DNA of 64,000 nucleotides from Nocardioides speluncae (GTDB lineage Bacteria > Actinomycetota > Actinomycetes > Propionibacteriales > Nocardioidaceae), in NCBI RefSeq assembly GCF_003121585.1, contig NZ_QEOO01000016.1:186001-250000 (forward strand), given 5' to 3'. How positions within the stretch are numbered: position 1 is the first letter of the stretch; each line of letters begins with the position of its first letter. The translations under genes and the position numbers were made by a program. The notes under the pieces were generated by a model that made no database searches, was not told where the DNA came from, and was given only the letters and a program-made list of their open reading frames with translations. This document shows positions 28,601 through 36,255 of this stretch, in pieces.

Positions 28601-28805
28601 ACCGAGTCCGTGACACCACGACCTGGAGGGCCTTGGTCGGGTTCGCCGGCGGCGCCTCGCCCCACAGCTCGTCGACCAGCCGGTCGTCGCTGACGCCGTC
28701 TCGTGGGTGGCGGGCGAGCACCGCGAGCAGGGTCTGGGAGCGCTCACCGACCACCGGTCTGGCGTGCCACCGCACGCCGTCGAGCAAGGTCAGGGCAGGC
28801 GGCAC
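25662..28805 (-). CDS. Large BTAD/NB-ARC-like/TPR transcriptional regulator
   Basis: A 1047-residue regulator of the AfsR/SARP-like class. Domains in order: OmpR-type winged helix (about 10-85, SDDRLVDELWGEAPPANPTKALQVVVSRTR), bacterial transcriptional activator domain (about 95-235), an AAA/NB-ARC-like ATPase with P-loop GAGGLGKTR (about 272-280) and Walker B MLILDNCEH, then TPR-like helices to the end. Such proteins integrate nucleotide binding and protein contacts to activate nearby or secondary-metabolism genes. Starts at GTG 28805, ten bases after the VOC gene, so may be co-transcribed with it. Confidence 0.87.
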   Translation of the reverse strand: MPPALTLLDGVRWHARPVVGERSQTLLAVLARHPRDGVSDDRLVDELWGEAPPANPTKALQVVVSRTRSATSAELVARTPHGYRLGTDAAEVDVLLLDQLVRRAQDALAHGDPTSARVSAQEAIDLTWGTTGDPEDGPLGELRARAARQAGAARQLLGAALSKAGEHEAALPLLEAATTERPTDEELLVALLRSEAAVRGAAAALERYEQYRVGLADRLGADPGPPLRRLHQELLAADRPVREGLHFEASSLLGRDDDVRALRALVHTNRVTSIVGAGGLGKTRLAHVVGREAEQPVVHFVELVGVTSPDDVVGEVGSVLGVRDSVAGHRVLTPAQRSDVRARIAQHLDQSPAMLILDNCEHVIDAAADLVAFLVATTRDLRVVTTSRAPLNLAAERVYLLGQLQTTDAVQLFRQRAVAARPGVTLDDAAVGDIVTRLDGLPLAIELAAAKVRVMSVEDIGRRLENRFALLRGGDRTAPDRHQTLLAVIDWSWNLLEEPQRRALRWLSIFHDGFTLDTAETVLGLDADPLGQVQALVDQSLLTVTEGRSGVRYRMLETVREFGRMQLVDAGEDAAALGAQTAWAVAYARHRAHRMYGADQVDLMDEVRVEETNLADVLRRVLAIPEPESAVALLGCLGSFWSISGQHERLIAVIDAVEDALRDWEPPADAVDDTRLALSIMLVNVMIASAMDAPAARTTLAALGPGDPGSAVAGIASIILALHGDHPENSIAKLEELSRHPDRQIASSAHQWLSHHLENSGDPAAAIESARRALELASDEDGPWGRAVIHTQLSSLYAQFGDLEVAGRHSREAIPLLDRLGAVDDAVQTRAALAMAEVARGRLDEANRILDECRVQTRHASLNASVVVQCSEAEVALAGGDVDGGLRIYREAVETMRTLVYPGVSIESGIAPWTLFGEANTLAAYTQYGTGQDGRDLYDALMGKLSGIFSDDFRFFDYPVSGVVLYSLGRWALRHGTLDPHDACRMLVLANRFAYNRYAPTVAWKHAVAAAEEVAPGLLADVEKEYGERRGSDVLEDVRALSDRLSG

Positions 28806-28815
28806 GTAGTTCAGA

Positions 28816-29190
28816 CTAGGCGCTCTGCCACAGACCCATGATGTTGCCGTCCACGTCCTTGAAGTACGCCGCGTGCCCGATCTCGCCGACCGCCTGCTTG
28901 GCCAGCACCGTGGTCCCGCCGAGCTCCTCGATCCGTGCGAGCGAGGTGTCGATGTCGTCGACCTCGATCACCACGATCGGACTGTCGTTGGGACTCTCCC
29001 GCCGCAGTAGTCCGCCGTTGATGAAACCCGGCTCGGTCGGCGCGCCGTTGTCGGTAGGCCCGGTCGCGGCCAGCGCGTAGGACATGCCGGGCGGCTCCGT
29101 CACCACCCAGCCGAACGCCTCACGGTAGAACTCCCGAGCCTTCTCACCGTCGGCGAACGGAATCTCGAAGTGCACCACTCGTCCGCTCAT
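28816..29190 (-). CDS. VOC-family (glyoxalase-like) protein
   Basis: A 124-residue single-domain vicinal-oxygen-chelate protein: beta-alpha-beta-beta-beta modules with HFEIPFADGEKAREFYREAFGW at the start and GHAAYFKDVDGNIMGLWQ at the end, the usual form of small glyoxalase/bleomycin-resistance-like proteins. Potential metal ligands are His and Glu residues in these two segments. Substrate unknown. Read into the regulator gene downstream. Confidence 0.87.
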   Translation of the reverse strand: MSGRVVHFEIPFADGEKAREFYREAFGWVVTEPPGMSYALAATGPTDNGAPTEPGFINGGLLRRESPNDSPIVVIEVDDIDTSLARIEELGGTTVLAKQAVGEIGHAAYFKDVDGNIMGLWQSA

Positions 29191-29281
29191 GCAGGCGAGC
29201 CTACGAGGTGGCCGAACGAGTTATCCACAGAGCCTCGGCGCGCCCTGGTGAGAGGCTCGGGTGCGACCTACGGTCGGCGCC

Positions 29282-30019
29282 ATGCGTCGCGACGTCGTAC
29301 CGCCCCACACCGCCGAGCTGGCCGGCTACGCCGAGCTGCTGGTCGAGATCAAGGACCGGGTGCGGCATGCCCAAGTCAGCGCCGTACGCCGAGTCAACAC
29401 CGAACTGGTCGAGATGTACCTCGCGATCGGCCGCCTCATCCTAGATCGCCAGGTCGACGAAGGCTGGGGCACGAAGGTGATCGCGAGGCTCGCCGAGGAC
29501 CTGCGTGCGGAGTTTCCAGGCGTCCGGGGCTTCTCCGGCAGGAACCTGCGGTACTGCCGAACGGCGGCGCGGATCTACGCCGATCCAATTGGGCAACAGC
29601 TTGTTGCCCAATTGCCTTGGGGCCACGTCACCGTTCTGCTGGACAAGGTCAGTGACCCGGAAGTCAGACGCTGGTACACGGCCAAAGCAGTGGAGCACGG
29701 CTGGTCCAGGAACGTGCTGATCACCCACATCTCCACGAGCCTGCACACGCGCAGCAACGACTCCCCGACGCCCGCACTCACCCCGACCAGCCCGCTCGAG
29801 TCCGACCCGGTTCGCGGTTTGGTGAAGGATCCGTACCGTCTCGACTTCCTCTCGCTGGACGCCGGCCATACCGAGCGGCAACTGGAGGATGCCATCGTCA
29901 CGAAGCTGACCGGCTTCCTCGCCGAGCTGGGCCCCGGGTTCGCGTTCGTCGGCCGACAGGTCCCGCTCCGCGTCGGCACCACCGACTTTCACCTGGACCT
30001 GCTCTTCTACCACTTCCGG
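29282..30019 (+). pseudogene. Truncated DUF1016/YhcG-type nuclease
   Basis: The first 246 residues match the PDDEXK nuclease family DUF1016 (N-terminal helical part with VNTELVEMYLAIGRLIL, VRGFSGRNLRYCRTAARIY, LPWGHVTVLLDKV; then the start of the nuclease fold AFVGRQVPL, TTDFHLDLLFYHFR). Directly after FHLDLLFYHFR the sequence turns into Arg/Pro-rich text unlike the family. The catalytic E-x-K strand and the C-terminal 90 or so residues are gone. The frame runs on to 30370, through the rhodanese gene on the other strand, so that tail is not a real gene part. The 30020-30237 stretch has no gene I can support. Probably an inactivated defence-type nuclease. Confidence 0.75.
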
Positions 30020-30237
30020 CCCGCTGTTCCACACGACCGAAGGCAACGAATCAACCGCGCCCGGCGGCGCCGGCTCGGGCGTACGCGAGGAAGCGTCAAG
30101 GGGCTTGGCCGCGGCGGCCGCAGCGGCGAGGTACCACCGCGATCGCCGTCCGGCCGACGCGCCGCCCCAGCGACCGGCGTACGCACGAGCCGGGGTCGGC
30201 GGGCGCCACCCGCGACCGGTCGCCCACATTCGCCGCC

Positions 30238-30594
30238 TCAGCGGACCAACTCGAACCCCTCGTCGATCCAGCCGGTGACACCGCCGATCATCTTCTTCAC
30301 GGGGCGGCCGAGGCGAGCGAGGCGGAGAGCGGCTTTGTCGGCGCCGTTGCAGTGTGGGCCGGCGCAGTAGACGACGAAGGCGGTGTCGGCCGGATAGTCG
30401 GCGAGGTTGCGCTCGACGATCCGCCCGTGCGGGAGGCTCACGGCCTCGGGCAGGTGGCCGGCGGCGTACAGCTCGGGCGAGCGGACGTCGAGCAGCACGA
30501 AGTCGCGGCTGCCGTCGCTGATCGCGGCGTGGGTGTCCCAGCAGTCGGTCTCGTGTTCAAGGAGGGCGGCGAAGTGCGCTTCGGCGGTAGTCAT
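30238..30594 (-). CDS. Rhodanese-like domain protein
   Basis: A 118-residue single rhodanese domain: substrate/fold motif FVLLDVRSPELYAAGHLPEAVSLP (about 31-54) and active-site loop FVVYCAGPHCNGADKAALRL (about 76-95), where the Cys of HCNGADK is the likely sulfur carrier, followed by MIGGVTGWIDEGF. Transfers or binds sulfane sulfur, in the cytoplasm. ATG 30594 gives the natural N-terminus; the much longer open frame is antisense to the aminotransferase. Confidence 0.88.
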   Translation of the reverse strand: MTTAEAHFAALLEHETDCWDTHAAISDGSRDFVLLDVRSPELYAAGHLPEAVSLPHGRIVERNLADYPADTAFVVYCAGPHCNGADKAALRLARLGRPVKKMIGGVTGWIDEGFELVR

Positions 30595-30617
30595 GGCTGA
30601 AAATGTACGATCGTCGT

Positions 30618-30666
30618 GATCCCGCCACGAGTCGAGATCCGGTCGTCGTACCTCGAGATCCCGCCA
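30618..30666 (+). promoter_or_regulatory. Repeated GATCCCGCCA before aminotransferase
   Basis: GATCCCGCCA occurs at 30618 and 30657 with a partial GAGATCCGG copy between them, in the 90-base gap between the divergent rhodanese and aminotransferase genes. Possibly a regulator site; weak evidence. Confidence 0.3.
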
Positions 30667-30684
30667 AGATGCCAGACTCCATAC

Positions 30685-31860
30685 ATGACCAGCCGGACCG
30701 GCGCACCCAGGTTTGGCGTGGCGGCGCGGGCCAACGTGCCGCCGTTCCATGTCATGGACCTGCTCGCCGCGGCGCAGGAACGGCAGCGCAGCCACGGTGA
30801 CGTGGTGAACCTGGTCGCCGGCCAGCCCAGCTCCGGCGCACCGGAACCGGTACGCCGAGAGGCGCTGCGGCTGCTCGACGGCACCGACCCGCTGGGCTAC
30901 ACGGTCGCGACCGGCGTACCCGAGCTGCGCGGGGCGATCGCCGCTCACTACCGGCGCAGCTACGGGCTCGACGTCGGCCGCGACGACGTCGTGGTCACCA
31001 CGGGCAGCAGCGGCGGCTTCCTGCTCGCCTTCCTGGCGGCGTTCGAGAGCGGCGACCGGGTGGCGATGGCCAGGCCCGGCTACCCCTGCTACCGCAACGT
31101 GCTGCAGGCCCTCGGCTGCGAGGTGGTCGAGGTCGACACCGGCCCGGAGACCCGGTTCCAGCCGACCGTCGAGCAGCTGGCCGCGATCCCCGACCTGCGC
31201 GGGGTGGTGGTCGCCAGCCCGGCCAACCCCACCGGCACCATGCTGCTGCCCGACGAGCTGGCCGCGATCGCTCGCTGGTGTGAGGGCAGCGGCGTCCGGC
31301 TGATCTCCGACGAGATCTACCACGGCATCACGTACGGCGAGGGGACCGCGCGGTCCGCGTGGGAGACCAGCCGCGAGGCGGTCGTGTTCGGCAGCTTCTC
31401 GAAGTACTTCTCGATGACCGGCTGGCGGATCGGCTGGATGCTGGTGCCGGAGCTGCTGCGGCGACCGGTCGACGTACTCACCGGCAACTTCACGATCTGC
31501 CCGCCGGCTCTCGCCCAGTGGGCGGCGGTTGCCGCCTTCGACGACGCGTCGTATGCCGAGCTCGACGGGCACGTCCGCCGCTACGCGACCAACCGGTCGC
31601 TGCTGCTCGAGGGCCTGGCCGGCCTCGGGATCACCCGGCTTGCACCGGCCGACGGTGCGTTCTACGTGTACGCCGACGTCGGCCACCTCACCGACGACTC
31701 GATGGCATTCGCGCACCGCCTGCTGGCCGACACGGGTGTCGCGATCGCTCCGGGGATCGACTTCGACACCAGAGACGGATCCCGGTGGGTGCGGATGAGC
31801 TTCGCCGGCCCGTCGAGCGCCATCGTCGACGGTCTGGCCCGGCTCGCGGCCCACTTCTAG
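30685..31860 (+). CDS. Class I/II PLP-dependent aminotransferase
   Basis: A 391-residue fold-type I aminotransferase. Typical blocks are NLVAGQPSSGAPEPV (about 43-57), GVPELRGAIAAHY, VVTTGSSGGFLLAF, SPANPTGTMLLP, RLISDEIYHGITY and GSFSKYFSMTGWRIGW with the PLP Lys240. Resembles aspartate/alanine-type transaminases of subgroup I; the substrate is not evident. ATG 30685 is chosen because it is the last start before the conserved region; longer forms add an unconserved leader over the intergenic repeats. Confidence 0.9.
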   Translation: MTSRTGAPRFGVAARANVPPFHVMDLLAAAQERQRSHGDVVNLVAGQPSSGAPEPVRREALRLLDGTDPLGYTVATGVPELRGAIAAHYRRSYGLDVGRDDVVVTTGSSGGFLLAFLAAFESGDRVAMARPGYPCYRNVLQALGCEVVEVDTGPETRFQPTVEQLAAIPDLRGVVVASPANPTGTMLLPDELAAIARWCEGSGVRLISDEIYHGITYGEGTARSAWETSREAVVFGSFSKYFSMTGWRIGWMLVPELLRRPVDVLTGNFTICPPALAQWAAVAAFDDASYAELDGHVRRYATNRSLLLEGLAGLGITRLAPADGAFYVYADVGHLTDDSMAFAHRLLADTGVAIAPGIDFDTRDGSRWVRMSFAGPSSAIVDGLARLAAHF

Positions 31861-31964
31861 GCGATTTCCCTCCACAGGCCGAGCCGTCCACAGATCCGTA
31901 GCCGCCGGTTGGGCGGTGGGCCGATCGGGCGGAGGCTGGTCGCGAATCCGTCGAAGGGGGATCG

Positions 31965-32420
31965 ATGTACGGCGACACCAGGGTCATCCGGCGGCTCGCG
32001 CGAGAGCTGCGCGACCAGGCCGACGAGATCAAGGACGAAGCGACCAGGCTGGTCGCGCGGACCGAGCAGGTCGAGTGGACCGGTCGCGCGGCCGGCGCCC
32101 TGCGCGAGCGGGTGGCGGCGCAATCGCGAGGGCTGCGCGTGTGTGCCGCCGAGCATGAGGAGGCGGCCGAGGCGCTCGACCGGCATGCCGCGCAGGTCGA
32201 GCGCACCAAGGAGCTGATCGCCGCGATCGAGCGCCGAGCGGCCCGCCTGGTCGACGCGGCACGGGACCGTTTGGGTGACGCCGTCGACGGGCTGGTGGGC
32301 GCGGCCGCGTCGGTGATGCCCGGCGAGGCCGGGGACGCCGCCGACCGGCTGTTGGCCCGCTTCGAGCCGCCACCACGCGGCCACCGCGACTGGCTCGCCG
32401 TCGAGCTGCCGGGACTCTGA
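31965..32420 (+). CDS. WxG-motif helical protein, module 1
   Basis: A 151-residue, almost wholly helical protein with W-T-G at residues 38-40 between two long helices, as in WXG100-superfamily type VII substrates, but with an added C-terminal helical stretch. It opens MYGDT and ends PPPRGHRDWLAVELPGL. The copy at 34881 has both features in the same places (W-Q-G at 38-40). Strong AGGGGG ribosome-binding site. One base separates it from the EspG-like gene. Likely a secreted or partner protein of the hydrolase two genes downstream; this is inference. Confidence 0.7.
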   Translation: MYGDTRVIRRLARELRDQADEIKDEATRLVARTEQVEWTGRAAGALRERVAAQSRGLRVCAAEHEEAAEALDRHAAQVERTKELIAAIERRAARLVDAARDRLGDAVDGLVGAAASVMPGEAGDAADRLLARFEPPPRGHRDWLAVELPGL

Positions 32421-32421
32421 G

Positions 32422-33207
32422 ATGACGACAGTCGAGCTGGCGCCGGCCCGGCCGCTCGATCAGGTGCCCCGCCAACTGGTGCTCGACCGACCCTCGCTGC
32501 TGGGGATCGCCGACGCGTGCCGAGTTCAGCTGGACTGGCTGCCCGGGTCCGGGGGCGCCATCAGCTGTGCCGCGGAGCCCGCGCCGGAGGTTTGTGCGGC
32601 GCTCACCCGCTTCGCGTCGGCCGCCGACGGTGTCGACCTCGACGTCGTCGTTCGCGGCCGCGACGGGACCCGTCGGGCGCGCTCCTGGCAGCGGCGCCGC
32701 GGCGGCTGGGTGACCTCGCTGGCGACGGTGGACGGCGGCGACTTCGAGCTCACGTGGTGCGCCGACAGCGGCTGGCCGGCAGTGCTGGCCCGCGCTGCTC
32801 GGGTCAGGACGTCCGGCCGGCCGCGCCTGCCGGCCGTCGTCGACCTGCCGCTCGAACTGCTGGTCGGAGTCGGAGAAGCCAGGGCGTCCGGGCGCACTCA
32901 CGTGATCGACGAGCTCGTCCGGCGGTACGCCGGGCGCCTCGGCCCCGGCGCGGATCCACGACGGCTGGTGGCCGACCTCCATACCGGCGTGCAGGGGCGG
33001 CTGCGCGCGGTCGTCGTCTCCTATGCCCCTCGCCCGGCGGCCGGTGTCATCGAGTGGCTGCTGTTCCCGGACGGCTGGCGGTCGCTAGCGACCTACCCCG
33101 GCGACGACCTCACCATGGTCCGCCTGGCAGCACGGACCGCCGACCATCTGGCGGTGGATGTCGCCGCGACGCTGACGTCGGTCGCCGCTCGCGCGAGGAG
33201 CGCGTGA
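32422..33207 (+). CDS. EspG-like protein, module 1
   Basis: A 261-residue protein. The beta-rich middle and a late motif GRLRAVVVSYAPRP...GVIEWLLFPDGWRSL (about 194-230) recall EspG chaperones that bind PE/PPE proteins in mycobacterial ESX systems. The fit is by overall pattern, not by a decisive motif, so the family call is moderate. The paralogue at 35326 has the same W-L/V-L-DGWRSL motif. Its stop overlaps the hydrolase ATG (TGATG). A chaperone role for the neighbouring WxG protein or hydrolase is inferred. Confidence 0.5.
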   Translation: MTTVELAPARPLDQVPRQLVLDRPSLLGIADACRVQLDWLPGSGGAISCAAEPAPEVCAALTRFASAADGVDLDVVVRGRDGTRRARSWQRRRGGWVTSLATVDGGDFELTWCADSGWPAVLARAARVRTSGRPRLPAVVDLPLELLVGVGEARASGRTHVIDELVRRYAGRLGPGADPRRLVADLHTGVQGRLRAVVVSYAPRPAAGVIEWLLFPDGWRSLATYPGDDLTMVRLAARTADHLAVDVAATLTSVAARARSA

Positions 33208-34697
33208 TGAGCGACCGGACGCTGCCTCCGATCACCAGCGTCACCGGCGGCAGCGGTGGGCTGGCGGCGACCTACGACCGGGTCCGCGACCTCGCCGACG
33301 ACTTCGACGGTGCCGGCAACCGAATGCGTGCCTGGGCCGGTGCCGGCGCTCGGACCCTCGGCAACGGCGATCTGATCGAGTCCGCACCGCTGTCCCCGCT
33401 GACGTTCGCCGACGCGGAGCTGTCGGTGCTCGCGGCGACGACCGGCCCACGCGGGATCCTGCCGCACTCGGCCGGCTGGGAGGCCGACGCGGTTGTGGTC
33501 CGGGCGACGGTCGCGGCTTTCGACGTGACCGACCAGATCGTGCGGGCGTCGTTCGAGGCGATCGACTACGCGATCGGCCTGCAGGCCGGGTTCCTGATCG
33601 GCCGCGGTGCCGCGCTGAGCCCGGCGTTGCTGCCTGTGCTGGCCCGGCCCCTGCTCGCTGGGGTGACGGCCTACGGTCTCTACCGCGCGCTGCCCCCGCA
33701 CCTTCGGCGCGAGCTGTCCGACGCAGCCGGCGACCTGTCCGCCCCAGCGCGACGGCGGCTGTGCAACTGGCTGGCGGCCAACCCCGAGGTGCTGCAACAC
33801 GCGATGAACGGCGGAGGCGGCCTGCTCGACGGGCTCGCCCTCGGCGCCGGTGCACCGCTTGCGGTGCCGGGGCTGGCGCCGTTCCACCCGAGCGCCAACG
33901 ACGCCGCGGGCAGCCTGGCCGGGCTGCTCGACGACGGCCGACCGGTCGTCAGCCGACGGCCGGACCTCGACCCCGAGTCGTCGCCACCACCCCGGAACCT
34001 CCAGGAGCTGCTCGCCAACCTCGACCGCCTCAACGAGCTGTCCGACCAGGACCACCCGGAGAACAACGGCACCATCCAGATCCAGCAGCTCGGCAGCGGA
34101 GAAGAGCGCCGTTACATCGTCTATCTGCCGGGCACCGACGTGATGAATCCACTCGCGGCCGGCGGCGAACATACCCGAGACATGCTCGCCAACGGGCGGC
34201 TCGTAGATGGCGAGCAGACCACCCACGGTCGCGGCGTACTCGAGGCGCTGCGGCAGGCCGGCGTACCTCCTGACGCGCCGCTGCTGCTCGCCGGGCACTC
34301 GCAGGGCGGGATGCAGGCGGCGCACCTTGCCGCGACCGACAGCGGGTACCACGTGACCGACGTGGTCGTGGCGGGCGCACCCACCGCGCAGGTCCCAAGC
34401 CTGCCCGGCCATGTCTCGTTGCTGGCCCTGGAGAACGCCGGCGACATCGTGCCGCTGACCGACGGCGAGGACAGCCCGGACCAGCCCAACCGGACCACGG
34501 TCCGCTTCGACCAGCACGAGCCGGAGGTTCTCGACAACCACGACCTGCACCACTACGTGGCGGGGGCGGCCGCCGTCGACGCCTCCGGTCACCCGTCGAT
34601 CACGAGCGCGCTCGACCATCTGCGAACCAACGGGTTCCTCACCGGCCACGACTCCGCGGCGGTCACGACGACATTCCAGGTCACCCGTGCTCACTGA
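33207..34697 (+). CDS. Alpha/beta hydrolase with helical N-terminus, module 1
   Basis: A 496-residue protein. The N-terminal 250 residues are helical and start with a WXG-like pair of helices (TYDRVRDLADDFDGAGNRMRAW). The C-terminal 220 are an alpha/beta hydrolase with nucleophile elbow LLAGHSQGGMQAA (Ser365), a likely Asp in ENAGDIVPL and His in NHDLHHYVAG, so the triad looks complete. No signal peptide, so secretion, if any, would be by a non-Sec route such as type VII. Mycobacterial PE-PPE esterases are a loose parallel. Confidence 0.75.
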   Translation: MSDRTLPPITSVTGGSGGLAATYDRVRDLADDFDGAGNRMRAWAGAGARTLGNGDLIESAPLSPLTFADAELSVLAATTGPRGILPHSAGWEADAVVVRATVAAFDVTDQIVRASFEAIDYAIGLQAGFLIGRGAALSPALLPVLARPLLAGVTAYGLYRALPPHLRRELSDAAGDLSAPARRRLCNWLAANPEVLQHAMNGGGGLLDGLALGAGAPLAVPGLAPFHPSANDAAGSLAGLLDDGRPVVSRRPDLDPESSPPPRNLQELLANLDRLNELSDQDHPENNGTIQIQQLGSGEERRYIVYLPGTDVMNPLAAGGEHTRDMLANGRLVDGEQTTHGRGVLEALRQAGVPPDAPLLLAGHSQGGMQAAHLAATDSGYHVTDVVVAGAPTAQVPSLPGHVSLLALENAGDIVPLTDGEDSPDQPNRTTVRFDQHEPEVLDNHDLHHYVAGAAAVDASGHPSITSALDHLRTNGFLTGHDSAAVTTTFQVTRAH

Positions 34698-34880
34698 CGC
34701 CCCCCCGCCGCGGCAACTCGAAACCTAGCGGCTCATCGCGCCACGCCGAGCCCGGTGTCGATGGGAATGGCGGGCAGGTGCGACCCTGTGCCGGGCAAAG
34801 CCCGCAGTGTTTCACCGGAATTCCTTGGTTTGGGCCGGTTGAATCGGGGAAGGGGGCTCCAGAACTCCGAGGGGTGATTC

Positions 34881-35324
34881 ATGTACGGCGACACCGCCGC
34901 GATTCGTAAGCGCGCGGCTGCCCTGCGCGAGCAGGGCACCGACGTGCGGGCCATGGCCGACCGTCTGGTGGCCCAGGCCGACGCCATCGACTGGCAGGGG
35001 CGCGCCGCCGACGCCATGCGAGCCCGGATGCGCGAGCGCGCGACCCGGCTCCGGGAGTGCGCCGGTTCTCATGAGACCGCCGCCGAGTCGCTCGAACGAC
35101 ACGTCGTCGAGCTCGACCGGCTGAAGGACGCGATCGCCGACATCGAGCGCAAGGCAACCTCGCTGGTGGCCGACGCGAAGACCCGAGTCGCCGAGGTCGA
35201 CAGCCACAACGACCCCGACGGCGTACGCCGCGAACCGACGCCGGAAGACACCACGCTCACCCAGTTCACGCCACCGCCGTCCGGACACAAGGACTGGCTC
35301 ACCGTCTCACTTCCAGGGTTGTGA
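34881..35324 (+). CDS. WxG-motif helical protein, module 2
   Basis: A 147-residue paralogue of the 31965 protein: same MYGDT start, W-Q-G at 38-40, and same tail PPPSGHKDWLTVSLPGL, with a different acidic linker (HNDPDGVRREPTPEDTT). Preceded by GAGGGG. Opens the second copy of the three-gene module after a 183-base gap in which I see no gene. Confidence 0.7.
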   Translation: MYGDTAAIRKRAAALREQGTDVRAMADRLVAQADAIDWQGRAADAMRARMRERATRLRECAGSHETAAESLERHVVELDRLKDAIADIERKATSLVADAKTRVAEVDSHNDPDGVRREPTPEDTTLTQFTPPPSGHKDWLTVSLPGL

Positions 35325-35325
35325 C

Positions 35326-36255
35326 ATGGCCACCATCGACCTGACCGCTCCCGCTCCCCAGCAGGAGGGCACCCTCGAGGCGCTGCCGCGCCGGATCTCG
35401 CTCACGCTTCCCGAGCTGCAGCTGCTCGCCGACCGTGCCGGTGGTGGGGCACCGCTGCCGTTCGAGCTCAGCCAGCCCGGCCCGTCCGACGCGCTGAGCG
35501 ACCGGCTCGGGCAGAGTCCGGCCGGAGGCGAGGACGAAGCGTACGTCGCCGCGGTCGGCTCGCTGCACGACCCGGCCGAGTCGCTGGCCAGGCGCGGACT
35601 GCTCGGCGACGACGGTCCCGACGCCGGCGTGGTCGGTGCACTCGGCCTGCTCGCGACCCCCCGCGTGGCAGTCGACATCGAAGTGGTCGTCAACGGGCTG
35701 CACGCAAAGGCCTGGCACCGTCAGTCCGACGAGGCGGTCGCCACGCTGGCCACCTCCGACGGCATCGTCTTCGAGCTCGCCTGGTTCGAGGCGCCCGCCT
35801 GGCCCACCGAGCTGGCGCGGGTGGCGGTGGTGCCGGAGGACGTCGAGCTCGCCAAGTCCGCCGTACCAACCTCGGTCGATCTGCCGTTCGGACTGCTGGA
35901 GGCCAGCGGGGAGGCCGTCCGCAGTCACCGCACCGACCTGGTCCCGGTGGTGGTGTCCAGCCACGGCGGCCAGTCGTACGACGAGGCCGGTGAAGCGCTC
36001 GACGCCGGCACGGTCGGCACCGTCGTCACCGCACTTGGCAACGAGACCCACGGCCGGCTGCGGGCGCTGGTGGCAGACGTGAGCCGGTCGGGTGCTCCCG
36101 TGGTCGGCGTCGTCTCCTGGGTGCTGGTCAACGACGGCTGGCGCTCGCTCACCGGCCACCGCGTCGGCGATGAGCGCCGCGTCGCGGTCCGCAGCGTCGA
36201 ACCCGCCGATCTCGCGCCCACCCTGGCGCCCGTCCTCGCCGAGGTGACCCGATGA
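35326..36255 (+). CDS. EspG-like protein, module 2
   Basis: A 309-residue paralogue of the 32422 protein, longer because of an N-terminal insertion (about 45-90). Shared features are the start-region strand pattern, AWHRQSDEAVATLATSDG matching SWQRRRGGWVTSLATVDG of copy 1, SVDLPFGLLEASGEA versus VVDLPLELLVGVGEA, and GVVSWVLVNDGWRSL. Ends by overlapping the next gene (ATGA). Function inferred only from the EspG resemblance. Confidence 0.5.
   Translation: MATIDLTAPAPQQEGTLEALPRRISLTLPELQLLADRAGGGAPLPFELSQPGPSDALSDRLGQSPAGGEDEAYVAAVGSLHDPAESLARRGLLGDDGPDAGVVGALGLLATPRVAVDIEVVVNGLHAKAWHRQSDEAVATLATSDGIVFELAWFEAPAWPTELARVAVVPEDVELAKSAVPTSVDLPFGLLEASGEAVRSHRTDLVPVVVSSHGGQSYDEAGEALDAGTVGTVVTALGNETHGRLRALVADVSRSGAPVVGVVSWVLVNDGWRSLTGHRVGDERRVAVRSVEPADLAPTLAPVLAEVTR

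Noticed and set aside
25788-28613. 941-residue plus-strand open frame
   Set aside because: It is antisense to the BTAD regulator, which has clear domains in the other strand.
29221-29229. DnaA box and replication origin
   Set aside because: TTATCCACA is a perfect box but occurs once, with no cluster, dnaA or dnaN nearby.
30238-31875. 545-residue open frame upstream of the rhodanese
   Set aside because: The extension is the complement of the aminotransferase gene; only the last 118 residues are a real domain.
31871-31893. TCCACAG repeat before the first WxG gene as an operator
   Set aside because: Two short copies 16 bp apart without symmetry; no matching site before the second module.
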